Source: Adineta steineri
Taxonomy: Eukaryota > Rotifera > Eurotatoria > Adinetida > Adinetidae
Length of the DNA stretch: 64,000 nt
Assembly: GCA_905250115.1 (NCBI GenBank)
Contig: CAJNOI010000183.1
Coordinates: 62,001-126,000, forward strand
Reading direction: 5' to 3'
This document shows positions 1 to 10,605 of this stretch, piece after piece (position 1 is the first letter of the stretch; each line of letters opens with the position of its first letter). The notes below the pieces were generated by a model. It was not told the origin of the DNA. It saw nothing but the letters and a program-made list of their open reading frames with translations, and ran no database searches. The position numbers and the translations under genes were made by a program.

Positions 1-167
1 CCAATACCATCTGATGCTCCTGTTACTAAAGCCCAAATGTTATCCGAATGGTATTGCATTAGAGATGAACGACGTTTATACATTAGTATTGTATAAATAA
101 TACGTATAAGTGCATTACCGAAGACAAATATCCCGATCAGGGCAAATACATTACATATAAATGACAT
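1..167 (-). CDS. Short-chain dehydrogenase, 3-ketoacyl-CoA reductase (HSD17B12/LET-767) type, 5' end only
   Basis: The gene runs off the left edge; the first 55 codons are visible from an ATG at 165-167. Residues 5-30 form a hydrophobic membrane segment, followed by basic residues (YKRRSS). Residues 45-55 read WALVTGASDGIG, the Rossmann nucleotide-binding TGxxxGIG motif of classical SDR enzymes. A membrane anchor directly before TGASDGIG is typical of the ER enzymes that reduce 3-ketoacyl-CoA in very-long-chain fatty acid elongation and of the related steroid dehydrogenases HSD17B3 and HSDL1. The family call rests on this short N-terminus only; the YxxxK catalytic residues lie outside the window. 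The frame is open throughout and no intron is visible in this part. Confidence 0.8.
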   Translation of the reverse strand, partial: MSFICNVFALIGIFVFGNALIRIIYTILMYKRRSSLMQYHSDNIWALVTGASDGI

Positions 168-2008
168 CGATTTTTGAGTGTGTAATAGGAAAAAGTACGT
201 TACGTATATCTAAATAGAGATATAATCATGAAAATTCTGAGAAGGAGAATCTTAATTAAATAGTCATCAATATCACTGTTGATATTTTTCGAATAGAAAT
301 ATACATGAATGAGACAAAGAAGATAAACAATCTATATTTGTATCATGTACGAAAAAAAACTACTCTAGATAGCTAAATAATAAAGATGAGAAAAACACAT
401 TTTTCTATATGAAAAACTTACGTGTGTGTGATGCGTTTGTTATTCTTTTTTTCTTTTCTTTCTCCGTTCTCGTCGTTTTGATTCAGCGCAAGAGGAAAAA
501 ATGTATTTTGTCATACTCTTCGTACTTCTTCGTACGCAAATTTAAATGTTGTGAAAGAACAAGCGTCATGTCGAATGACAACCACTAGTATTTAGATGTC
601 GCTTGTGCTTATATGCGATGGCTACAAGTCAATGCATTTCTATTTTACTTTAGACCTGTTTTCTAATTGAAATCAAACTTCTGACCTGATCCATATTAAA
701 TATAGCAAAATTTATTTGGTAACTATGAATTGTTGAATTTTGATCTTCAACATATCGTTGGCTAAACTCGAAAAAAATACTTCATTCTATTATTTTCCGT
801 CACTAAACATCAAATAACTTTTTCCTATAGAGACAGACATCATGATCAAAATATGTTTTTGATCTAACTACACATCGTCAGACTATATTTTTTGCCTATG
901 CACTTCAGCATATAATTATATGGTTTTTTTTATATAGAAGTACATATACTGCCTCGAGTTACGTTTGACTTATCAGTTTATTTATTACGAAACGAATGTA
1001 CTTTAAATGATTATCTTCGTAAATATTGTATTAAATTCAGCAAGCAATTGAGTAATTCTAATGAAAAGCATCGGTATCTTGTTAGCTTTAATGCATATCT
1101 TAGGAATAAATCATTCCAAAGGACTTGGTACCATAATATAGGAATGAAAAAGAATAATATTAAGTTTCTAAATTACCGATCTCGAAGAGTTCTAACATAT
1201 ATTTTATATGCATATATTCACTAAATACTCAGAATTTCAATATATACAATGTAAATTAATTTTATTACTTCACGTTTGCATTATATCCGAAACCATCTCT
1301 TTTACCTTCGTATTTCTCATAAGTCTCTTTTAAATATAAATATACATAGCCATTTCATTAAAGTATACATTCTCTTATCTTTTCCACACTGTATCGAAAT
1401 TTACAAATTGAAAGAGACCATTTGTCAACACCTATGTTACTGTATCACCTTTTTGTTTTTCCTTCGGTTATTGTTAATACTGTTCATTTACTCAAATTAT
1501 CAATCTAAATATACAGAGGCAATAAAAAGAAATGACAGCTGAAGTCTAGTTGCTTTAGAATTGGTACATGTCGAATTTCATTGAGGATGTGAGTGCATCT
1601 GCTCTAAACTCTCACCTCCATCCACATCCTGTTTTACGAATGTAACTTTTACTTATTACTTCTTTACAAAACAAAATTTCAACCAGTTAAAAGTACCAGC
1701 TGTGAAAATAATTTTTTCAAGATAAAATAAATTACACATACAATCTCATCTAGTTTTACGAACAAAAAAACAAGCAAATATTCTTTCTCTTATTTGAAGA
1801 AGAATCACATACAATCAGAATCAAATTATTACATAGAAAAGTCATCAATAAAATTTAATGTTTTCTCATCATAAAAACCATCTGACGCAGTTAAAAAAAT
1901 GAAGAAAAAAAATTATATTTGCTGTTATATTATCACAAATGGTTTTATTTATAAGTAACAGTATTTCAACGAAATTGTAAAATATATTAAGAGTTTCTTC
2001 TCGAAATC
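168..2008. other. Intergenic, AT-rich; one telomere-like hairpin
   Basis: Intergenic space between the dehydrogenase (-) and the glycosyltransferase-like gene (+), so it should hold both promoters. An 88-codon open frame at 1276-1542 is low-complexity, lacks an ATG start and is not credible. The only structure noticed is the hairpin at 1583-1630. Confidence 0.6.
1583..1630. repeat. Telomere-like hairpin 1
   Basis: A GT-rich arm (GGATGTGAGTG) is followed about 17 bp later by a C/A-rich arm (CTCACCTCCATCCACATCC), so the stretch can fold on itself. It belongs to the dispersed family described in the findings. Confidence 0.6.
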
Positions 2009-3803
2009 ATGGCAATATATTTATTATTAATTTTATTATTGTTCTCATGTCAACATATGAATATTCTAGCAGAAAATTCTGCTCTTTGTTTTATAATGAA
2101 ATATCCGACATATCAAAATTTTTCGTTCGTCCAAGAATTAACTGAAGATGCAAAAAAATATCATCTTGATATATTTATGATGATTGATGATAATAGATTG
2201 AATTTATCTAAAATTAGTACTAAATATGATTTTCGATTACTTCGAATTGAAAACAATCAATCTCGTTACTATGGATATCAAAAATCGATCGAACTCGGTG
2301 ATAATGAACGAGAAATTACCTCGTGGGATAAAGCTCTTCTCTATTTTACTGTATTAAATAAAAATTATTCATTTGTTTGGCTAATTGAAAATGATGTTTT
2401 CATTCCAAGTGTACAAGCATTTCGTTCATTACATCAACTTTATTTTAATACTAGTGATCTGATTGTTCCGAATAGTACAGTTAATTTAATAGGTAAAACA
2501 TCCACTTGGCATTGGTCAATGGCTGCTGATAAACTTATTTTACCTTGGGCTTCTTCAATGGTTAATGTAGTAGGTTTAAGTCAACGAATGCTTGTAGCTA
2601 TTGCTGATTATGTCCGATGGTTGGGTGAAGTACCATATCATGAATTCTTTTTTCATTCATTAGCTATACATTTAAATTTCACAATGGTTGTACCAACTGA
2701 GTTAAGTGCTTTTTTTTACAGAAGGCACTACTCGGACGAAGAAGTACTAAGACAACCTAATAATCTTTGGCATTCGTTTAAGGATCGAGTCAGACAATCA
2801 ACTATGCGCAAAAGGTTTGTATTTTAATATTGTTTCACACTATCAAATAAACATAATAAGAGATTTTTATATAGATTAGGTGATTACATATCACAAAATA
2901 ACTATACCATTGATTTAACCGATCTCGATATGTTATGTCATAAGAATGAGAATATGACAAAAATCGAACAATATTTGAAAAATTTTCAAAGTCAATTTGA
3001 AATACAAAAAAGTAAATTCTCAACAAATGATCGTGTATTATTACGCCAAAGATTTATTAATCTTACTGAACAATGTCAAAAACAAAATGTATCGAAACAA
3101 ATTATTTTATTAATAATGACACTTGCTGATCATGCTTATAAATTGCCTGAACGTATGTTATAAGTAAATCTAAAGAAAATTGTTTCTTTTATTTTATCAT
3201 AACTTAGCTTCCGTAAAATCATTGATAAACAATAAAAGTGAACTTCATCTGAGATTAGAGAGATTATTAGCAGAAAATAAAGCAACAATAATGCAACTAC
3301 CATTGAATTCTTCTCGTCTTGTTGAACTACGACAACAAGGAAAAAATATAACGAAACAATTAACAAATGAAATGAAACGTGAAATTCAAATGGAAAAGGG
3401 ATTTGGTAAAACTTGACAAAAATATTCTACTTATAATTTTTTAATTAATTCTGTTGTTTTATCTATTTCTTTTTCAGAAAAACAGACTAATTTATCATCA
3501 TCATCAATAGCATCTTCTTCTCCACAGACTGGAAATACCACTACTAGTACTATGATTTCTCGTTTATTAATTACTAATGAGGCCACAATTATCAAGAAAC
3601 CAAAAATATCATATATATTAACTCATTCAGACGACTATGAAATATCTAATTCCTATAAAGATTACTCGAAAATATTATTTTTTATACTGTCTGGTTTTTG
3701 TGTATTATTTATTCTTCTTCAATGGCAAGTTGTACAAGATCGAAAAAATTATCTCGTAATCATTGTTACATTATCATTATTAGCTTGTTGGTATTTTGTA
3801 TGA
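2009..3803 (+). CDS. Glycosyltransferase-like protein with C-terminal membrane segments
   Basis: Four exons are inferred: 2009-2814, 2875-3152, 3208-3405 and 3478-3803, with GT-AG introns of 60, 55 and 72 bp and consistent phases; the product is 535 aa. Residues 1-20 form a signal peptide or anchor. Residues 95-125 carry SWDKALLYF and, 16 residues further on, WLIENDVFIPS, which resembles the acidic metal/nucleotide-sugar region of GT-A glycosyltransferases. After residue 268 comes a helical, Gln/Lys-rich stretch with several N-glycosylation sites, a Ser/Thr-rich linker and two hydrophobic segments near the C-terminus (ILFFILSGFCVLFILL and YLVIIVTLSLLACWYF). A Golgi or surface location is inferred. 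I cannot assign a CAZy family, and the helical half resembles nothing I know. Confidence 0.7.
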
Positions 3804-4811
3804 AACTATGTGAATATATCATAATAAGTGCAAGAAATATAGTCTATTAATCGACAAAAAAAGCTTATCTAAAGTGTGAATCGAAGATCTTTGATAAACG
3901 TTCAATATTATTTAATTTCTTCTTTATTGTATTGTTTTGTTTACAATATCTTGTAGGATTAGTTTTGATATGATGCCATTCATTTTTAAGTTCGAAAAAA
4001 ATATTACTAACATACTTTATGTAATTATTTGTTGGTCTGTCACTAGTGTGTTCAATAAAATTATTCTATTGTTATTTTTAGATCCGCTTAAAATGTCTCT
4101 AATTAAAAATGAACATGAATATGAAAGTTAGTTGATGTTTTGTTGTTCGTATTTAAATAAAAGAGAACCGTAATTTACATCTTTTCTTCAAAGGCATGTG
4201 CGACAAATAAATTAATATTAGTTTCCTGAGTGTGATAATTTAAAATTCAAAGGATACTTGCTTTACAGGCGCATTATCTTCGGAAAATGTTAAGAGACTG
4301 AAATAGTTTGAATAGAAAACAAGAGCTACTCCATGTAAATTCTACTAGACTTCAATATAATCAGAATTCTAGGAACATGTTTTTACTGAGAAAAATCAAA
4401 CCAACTCGGATGCCATTCCTATGTCTGAGACAGTGTGGGTTTGTGGGTGTGTTATTTCTAAACATCCACACCCTATTCCTAAAAATAACGAAGGGCTTTG
4501 CAGTTGTCATGGATTAGAGAGCACACTTTCATTTCATCTATTGTGAATTGTTTGTTACTAGAATATTCTAGATAAAAAATACACTATTTTTCTCATGATA
4601 TAAATAATGCAAATTTTTAGTTTATAAACGGCGTTCATCAAGAGAGTGAATTAGTTCAGTCATGCAGAGCCTTTCAAACTATGAACATTTCTGTATTCTC
4701 TTTTATTTGGAAATAGTAAAGTATATAAAATACCATCGAATCCGTTCACTTTCTCGAAGACATTTCATAATTTTCTTATCTTCTTTATCAAAAGATACCA
4801 ATTCAAAAATC
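3804..4811. other. Intergenic; one telomere-like hairpin
   Basis: No credible coding sequence. Short open frames at 3937-4131 and 4308-4517 lack family signal. The hairpin at 4433-4480 is the only structure seen. Confidence 0.55.
4433..4480. repeat. Telomere-like hairpin 2
   Basis: GTGTGGGTTTGTGGGTGTG on the left and CATCCACACCCTATTCC on the right. The left arm has two near-exact TGTGGG units, the repeat reported for bdelloid telomeres. Confidence 0.65.
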
Positions 4812-5702
4812 ATGAATATTCCATCTTGGTATATTCTTCTCGATATTATAAGTATGGTATGCGTTATTGCGGCTTTCATATTAGCTACAATATTTTTGTT
4901 TATTATCGTACGTGAAAAAACATGCCATACAGTTCCCATGATGCTTATTGCTAACTCATGTTTAGCTGAACTGATTTTTGCAAGTAATTTAACTGGAATG
5001 GCCGCATTTGCACTTGGAAATGATATTAAACAAAGTCTAGATCAAGATTCACTTTGTATCTTTCGTGGTTATATGACTTGTGTTGCGTACAATTTACAAA
5101 ATTATTCTTATTTACTACAAGCAATGCATCGATATGTAGCCGTTTTCTATCCGACTCGTTTGTATTATCAATCAGTACGATTTCAAATTGCAATGATTTT
5201 TTTAACATGGATTTTTGGAATTATATGTCCTATTCCAATTGTATTGACTGGTCAAATCAAGTACGATGTTGACAATCAAATATGTGCAATGCCTCTTGGT
5301 TTTTCATTCGTTCTTATTCTATTTGTATTTTATGCTTACTTGATACCTATAGGAGGAATTGTGTTTATTTATTTAAAATTACTTCGATATGTAAAAGAGA
5401 TTCATAAACGTGTGATACCTGTTAATACTTTAGCACGTGCACAAAGAGAATTAAAAATGGTTCAACGAGTTGTTATACTCGTATCAATTCTCGTCGCACT
5501 TGGTATTCCCTACATAGTCTTTCTTGTAATGTCGTTTTTCACTAGCGCACCCGAATATTATTCTCGTATTGCATATACATTTGCTGATATCTCTGTAATG
5601 TCTGTGATGATCGCTTTATTTCAATTTACCGATCCAATTAAGACATATATCATGAGAACAATCAATCGGCGACCAAATACAGTCTTTGCAATACCGACAT
5701 AA
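4812..5702 (+). CDS. Rhodopsin-family 7-TM receptor (class A GPCR)
   Basis: A single-exon gene; starting at the ATG at 4812 gives 296 aa. The frame extends upstream to 4662, but those 50 residues are basic and unlike a receptor N-terminus. Seven hydrophobic segments can be read. TM3 ends in MHRYVAVFYP, a variant of the DRY motif with His replacing Asp. TM7 has TDPIKTYIM in place of NPxxY. The third intracellular loop is short (HKRVIPVNTLARAQRELKM). The layout fits the expanded orphan peptide-receptor-like GPCRs of rotifers. The ligand is unknown. The altered DRY aspartate may change basal activity; this is inference. Confidence 0.85.
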   Translation: MNIPSWYILLDIISMVCVIAAFILATIFLFIIVREKTCHTVPMMLIANSCLAELIFASNLTGMAAFALGNDIKQSLDQDSLCIFRGYMTCVAYNLQNYSYLLQAMHRYVAVFYPTRLYYQSVRFQIAMIFLTWIFGIICPIPIVLTGQIKYDVDNQICAMPLGFSFVLILFVFYAYLIPIGGIVFIYLKLLRYVKEIHKRVIPVNTLARAQRELKMVQRVVILVSILVALGIPYIVFLVMSFFTSAPEYYSRIAYTFADISVMSVMIALFQFTDPIKTYIMRTINRRPNTVFAIPT

Positions 5703-5844
5703 ATGTCTGAAACTAAACAGAAATATGGATAACTTATTTTATGTTGTATCATATTTTCATTATGTCAGTCGAAATTTGATTAAATTTTATCTTGACAATT
5801 AATGTAAATTACATGTAGTAGCTTTTCAGATTTTGCTTAATGAA

Positions 5845-5882
5845 GGTATGGGTATGAGATAGATATAATACACCCACATCCT
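5845..5882. repeat. Telomere-like hairpin 3
   Basis: GGTATGGGTATGAG against CACCCACATCC, just 3' of the GPCR. Together with the following decayed PhyH tail it forms a block resembling the region around 7.62-7.86 kb. Confidence 0.55.
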
Positions 5883-5918
5883 CTTTTCTTCATGTCAAAG
5901 TGTCATATGTATCTTTTG

Positions 5919-6050
5919 TTAATAAACCTCATTTATTATTTCCGAAGGTATATATTTATTTGTTTGTATTCGATTAAAATCATAGATTTAATAAGCAAAT
6001 GAACAATAAAATTCTTGATTTTTTCTAAAGTATTAAATATAGAATTGAAG
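5919..6050 (-). pseudogene. Decayed copy of the PhyH gene 3' end
   Basis: This stretch aligns by eye with 7718-7860, which contains the last roughly 23 codons, stop and 3' flank of the PhyH gene. Shared words in the same order include CTCATTTATTA, ATAGATTTAATAAGC, AATGAAC and AGTATTAAATA. Scattered substitutions and small gaps separate the copies, and similarity stops near 6050, so only a gene tail survives. It probably records an old tandem duplication of the PhyH gene that was later truncated. Not functional. Confidence 0.65.
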
Positions 6051-6062
6051 ATTGTCACTGTA

Positions 6063-6091
6063 GGTGAGTGAAATAGAATGCTCACACTCTC
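6063..6091. repeat. Short GTGAGTG/CTCACACTC hairpin
   Basis: GGTGAGTG pairs with CTCACACTC across about 11 bases, directly downstream of the stop codon of the PAN/solenoid gene. It is the shortest member placed in the telomere-like hairpin family. Confidence 0.4.
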
Positions 6092-6096
6092 AACCA

Positions 6097-7328
6097 TTAA
6101 CATCCACCAGTGGAAACGTTTGAATAATTAAATATTATTGGAGAACACAGGATCTCTGTTTTTGCATTGTACAAAAAATTTCGAATAGAGCCGCTTTCAT
6201 AATAAGCAGTAATATTTCCACTACTGGCAACTGAAAATGACGAATTTGACTTGAGATACGCTGTGATAATTCCACCACTTGTAATCGAGAACTTTGCGCC
6301 TGATTCGAGATATGCCATAATATTTCCGCCACCTGTTATTGTAAAAGTTGCACCTGATTGGACATAAGCTGTAATATTTTCACCACTTGTAGCTTGAAAT
6401 TTTCCACCTGATTCAATATAAACTGTTATATCCTGGGCACTGTTCGTTGAGAAATTAGCATTTGACTCAATAAAAACTGTTATATTGTTTGAAACAGTTG
6501 ATCGGAATGCGACACCGTGTTTTAGATATAATCTTTCTATGTTATTCACAGTAATACTTGTAGTAACATTGATGCAATTCCATATATTTCCAAACGAAGG
6601 AATAATTGCACTACATGATGAACTTCCCGTAGTTGTTGACGACGAATTTATCCCTAGAAATAAAAATAAAAATCAAACTTAAGCAAAACTTTTCAAGAAA
6701 GATTTTCTACTACGAATGTTAGCCTATGTTAAGAATAGTGTATATTGGTTTTTTTGAAATTTATGCTTTATCAAAACTACACACTTGAATTGATTACAAA
6801 CGAGATGATAAAGTGATCGGTTTTTACCGATTTCGAAAAATACTTAAACCACTCCGACCAGACTGAGTCAGTCTCATATTAATAGATCGTTTTCAACTCT
6901 GCTTTTAAAAGGATGAATGTGGGTGACCTGCATATACTACTTGCTCGCCTCATTCTATTGAACTATTTCAATATTATTGATACAAATTTACCTGTACGTC
7001 CGAAAATAACCATTTTATTATGCTGAATCAGTTGTCCAATATGTATTGGTTCACCAAATAGAGAACATACATGAGTCATTCGATTAAATGATGCTGTTCC
7101 ACATAGTGAACGCTGTATACACTGACCTGCACATTGGCTACTACTTCGTACTAAAATGTAACCGATAATGGAAAGATTAGTTGATGCTTGATATTCAACG
7201 TTAGCGAAGACATTCAGTTTTTCTGTTATTATATGCCCATTAATGTGATTATCATTATTAGGAATGATTAATAACGATAGAATAATGAATACTCGAAAAA
7301 GACGAACGTTTTTAACTGTTGTCATCAT
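6097..7328 (-). CDS. Secreted PAN/Apple-domain protein with 18-residue beta-solenoid repeats
   Basis: Two exons, 7328-6992 and 6653-6097, are joined across a 338-bp GT-AG intron and encode 297 aa. Residues 10-27 form a signal peptide. Residues 40-112 resemble a PAN/Apple module, with SSQCAGQC, SLCGTASF and HVCSLFGEP giving the usual cysteine spacing. The second exon encodes a Ser/Thr/Gly-rich linker and then about 5.5 tandem 18-residue repeats of the form NITxYxESGAxFSxTSGG, at roughly residues 160-260. Alternating beta-forming residues in an 18-residue period (three turns of six) suggest a beta-solenoid. A PAN domain usually binds protein or carbohydrate, so an extracellular adhesion or coat role is inferred. 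The intron is much longer than its neighbours and contains a telomere-like hairpin. Confidence 0.75.
6912..6955. repeat. Telomere-like hairpin 4 (intronic)
   Basis: GGATGAATGTGGGTGA and, after about 20 bases, GCTCGCCTCATTC. It lies inside the intron of the PAN/solenoid gene, showing that the family is not confined to intergenic DNA. Confidence 0.5.
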
Positions 7329-7788
7329 TTTGAGAAAAATAAATTTTATGAAAACTATATACTCTTATATAGTTTTAGTCGTATATTTGATTTAACGATA
7401 AGATCAATAATAGAATATAGATGATGTTGACAAAAATATTCTTATATTTACTTTAGCTCGTTGATAATGATTTTTTCTCGCTTTCGGAGTCTGCTATCGA
7501 TAAGTTTATATTTGTTCTCGTTGTCGTTTCCGAATAATTAGTTTTTCTATTTACGTTTCGAGAAAAAAACTTTTGCTCGTCTCCTTGGGTGAGAATACAA
7601 ACCAGTCAGAACTACTACTTGGATGTGAGTGTGGACTCTATGCTCACCTCACACACGTGGCCTCGCCCACATCACACTCATACCTATCCTTTGAACGAAA
7701 AGAAAAACACTTTCTATGTTAATAGATCTCATTTATTAATTCTGTAGTTATATATATTTTCTTTTTGTGTTCGATCAAAATGATAGAT
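7329..7788. other. Intergenic; one large telomere-like hairpin
   Basis: Separates the PAN/solenoid gene from the convergent-side end of the PhyH gene. Apart from the hairpin at 7621-7690 and the 3' flank shared with the relic at 5.9-6.05 kb, nothing was seen. Confidence 0.55.
7621..7690. repeat. Telomere-like hairpin 5
   Basis: GGATGTGAGTGTGG on the left; two C/A-rich tracts on the right (CTCACCTCACACAC and CGCCCACATCACACTC). One of the longer members, immediately 3' of the PhyH gene. Confidence 0.65.
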
Positions 7789-8604
7789 TTAATAAGCGAA
7801 TGAACGATAGAGTTCTTCCTTTTTTTCTGCTTCTTCGAGAGTATTAAATACAGGATTGAATCGTAACCATTTGCGTGTTCGAAGTGGCACTTGTTCTAAT
7901 ATTTCTTGTGCAACACGTATTTGAACTTCTGGTCGAAATAACCATCGTCGACTATATCCAAGAACGACCATAGGACGTGGTTCATCGGTTTTGTTAGGTG
8001 TTCCTCGATGTATATGTCGAACATCTCGAATAAGAATATCACCTCGCTTCATTAGCACTTGTTCCAAACATATTTCGCCTGATTGAATGCGACGAAGAGC
8101 ATCATCTTTACCTAATAAATGCGTTGATGGTGCCATTTCTAGTGGTCCATTTTCTGAATGGCAATCAACAAGAGGAAAATTCACAGCCAGTTGATAGGGT
8201 GGTGTTTCTTGTTCCCATTCTGGAAAAAGTGATTGAGTATCACGATGTAAATCTTGATATTCAGAACCAAGACATGGAGTATCGGTGGCTAATTGACAAA
8301 ATACTCCATCTGCACCAACTAATTCAGAAACAATTGCCATAATTATATCATTATCAATAATTGATATATCAGTCCATGGAGCTCGAAAGGGTGGAGTAAC
8401 ATAATAACGACTTGGCCCACGGTTTCCTGCGCCATTTTCGGCGCGTTCAGTTTCCGCTAGAAGAGGTTGAAAAACTCGATTGAGTTCATCAATTTTCTCG
8501 ACTGGAATAACATTTTCAATAAGAGTCGATCCAGTTCGACGAACTTCATCGGCTCGTTCTATAATCCATGCTCTGTCGAGTGCGCGCTTGTCTTCGGTAG
8601 CCAT
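7789..8604 (-). CDS. Phytanoyl-CoA dioxygenase (PhyH) family protein
   Basis: A single-exon 271-aa protein; the start ATG at 8602-8604 is the first in frame. The family are Fe(II)/2-oxoglutarate oxygenases. The HxD iron-binding pair is seen in DLHRDTQSLFP (about residue 127), and the distal His with the 2-oxoglutarate-binding Arg in HIHRGTPNKTDEPRPMVV (about residues 197-215). The length is normal for compact PhyH proteins. It has no signal peptide and no clear PTS1 tail (it ends SFAY), so a peroxisomal role is not supported. The substrate is unknown; many relatives are bacterial or fungal, and gene transfer is possible. The 3' end has a decayed duplicate at 5919-6050. Confidence 0.88.
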   Translation of the reverse strand: MATEDKRALDRAWIIERADEVRRTGSTLIENVIPVEKIDELNRVFQPLLAETERAENGAGNRGPSRYYVTPPFRAPWTDISIIDNDIIMAIVSELVGADGVFCQLATDTPCLGSEYQDLHRDTQSLFPEWEQETPPYQLAVNFPLVDCHSENGPLEMAPSTHLLGKDDALRRIQSGEICLEQVLMKRGDILIRDVRHIHRGTPNKTDEPRPMVVLGYSRRWLFRPEVQIRVAQEILEQVPLRTRKWLRFNPVFNTLEEAEKKEELYRSFAY

Positions 8605-9821
8605 ATTTATGATTCTCGTTTATATCGTCGTTTAAAAGTAAAATAAATGATAGCAAAAGCATCTATACTACCTTTCTTATCTATATCACTCATTCTTTAA
8701 CTAGAACACGTGTGTTGCAAAATCGTATCTTAGTTGTCTCTTAGTTTATGTGAATATAACCGAGTGATTCTGTGCGAACGAGTGTTGATATAAATACTCA
8801 TCTGAAACTCTCAGTCAGTTTTATGATAATGTACTGTTGATTAAATTGAAAGAGATTGAATGGATATTTTATTTTTAAAAAAATCTTACTTATACAGCTT
8901 TTATTATAATTGATCAAGATAAGACTTTTCTTCGTTCTGTAATATGGTGTTACGATTTATTTGCACAGTCATTAGAGTTGTTTTTCATATCTAATATATC
9001 ATTTGTAATTAAAATTACCTAAATTTTACTTCATTTTGTGTAGAAAAGGTATATGTGCTATATCAATGATTGTCTATTGGACAACATTCGTAATAAACAA
9101 AACCAAAGCTCTTGCTACACATTTGAATCATTGGAGTATATAAATGCAGTCTTTTTTAGTTTACGTCTACTTTGTGTTCAAATTTGCGTGCTTCAATAAT
9201 GTCATTCGATCATGAATTAAAGCAAAACGTTCATATTATCAAAATAAAGATTGCGATGTGAGAAAACGATCTTACCAAGGGTAACACATTTTCCGTTTGG
9301 AATACTGCTTCCATCTATCTATTTACAATAGAATGGATTGTGTATGAGAATAGTTTCTATATGACTCTTAGACACGTATTATATTTAGAGATTTGTACGA
9401 TCATTTTTATTACCGATCTATATTTGTGCTGTGATATATTTATTTCTTTGTTGAACTTGTCATACAATTTTTCTAATGCAAATTCATTTACTTTATTATT
9501 CTTGTCCGTAGATGATTTAATAGAATAATAAGTGTAGTTATCTGCCATTTTAAATATAATAATTGTAAACGGTAGAATAAGCAGGAATGAATGCATAACA
9601 ATATTTTACAAAACTACTTGATTGTAAGAGATATGCTTGCATTGTTTGTAGATTCTGTCGCGGTTGATATTAGTGTTCTGGTGAAATACATGAGTATTAT
9701 ACAAAGGGTAACGATACGACCTGCATTGTTGGCAGTTATGATAATACTGATGATCTTGATGAAGGACCTACTTGTGTAGATCATGATAATGGTTATTATT
9801 ATGTACATTATCATGTTGATC

Positions 9822-9887
9822 GGGTGGGGGTGTGGGTTTAACTATGATCTTTGGTTGTCCCATACCGTTATCCATCCACACCTACCC
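9822..9887. repeat. Telomere-like hairpin 6
   Basis: GGGTGGGGGTGTGGG against CCATCCACACCTACCC across about 35 bases. The left arm is among the most G-rich tracts in this AT-rich window. Confidence 0.65.
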
Positions 9888-10305
9888 TTTTTACGATTTC
9901 CGACCGAAACGATACACTGGATGGACTTCAATTTGTTGCTAAAAAAATTAAGTACTTTCAAAAGATTTGATATTCCTATGACTAAAGGTACAAAAGATGA
10001 AGACTATTTATTAAAAACAATTCCAAAATGGATGGAGAATTATATATTTTGATGATAAACACTATATGAGTGATGAAGTAAATAAAGCATCTGCAACCAG
10101 TATCTATCATTACGTTGTAGTAATTCAAATATTTCATCAAAAGAAAAGAATGTTGAAGTTGATACTCAAGCTGCTCAAATAGTATCTTTATCGCGTTGAG
10201 ATTATTTCGCTTTAGTGTCATTAGATGACACTAATTCTATGTAATTCAATAATTTCATCTGACAAAATGTTTTTTCTTATATAAACACATCAAATTAAAA
10301 TTAAA

Positions 10306-10605
10306 ATGATCATTGATAGTTATAAAACTCAGTATAATAAGAGTAGAAAAGATTCAAGTGTTATATTACCATACAATCCTAAATTGAGAACACCGGCAGT
10401 GGATGATGTTTTAGCTAGTATATATCTATCTGTTAATCCAACTATATCAACTTCTATATCACTTTTTATAACTGAATATGATTTTACACGAGAAAATCAG
10501 ATCATTAGTCGAGCAGTTCATTCTTTTATAAGATATAAAATATTTGATCCATATACAATAATAGCTCAGATTCGTTCTACTATTTTAGAATCGATTGACA
10601 AATAA
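10306..10605 (+). other. Unrecognised 99-codon open frame, possibly a remnant
   Basis: A frame starting at ATG 10306 encodes 99 aa with ordinary composition (PYNPKLRTPAVDDVLASIYL near residue 23), unlike the Ile/Tyr-rich noise frames nearby. I recognise no family. The upstream 300 bp also look faintly coding, so it may be part of a decayed gene of unknown origin. No promoter or splice support was found. Confidence 0.25.

Noticed and set aside
1276-1542. 88-codon open frame rich in Ile, Leu and Tyr
   Set aside because: No ATG at its start, low complexity and no domain; typical of chance frames in AT-rich DNA.
9340-9814. Overlapping open frames on both strands
   Set aside because: Hydrophobic low-complexity translations on both strands with no family signal or splice support.
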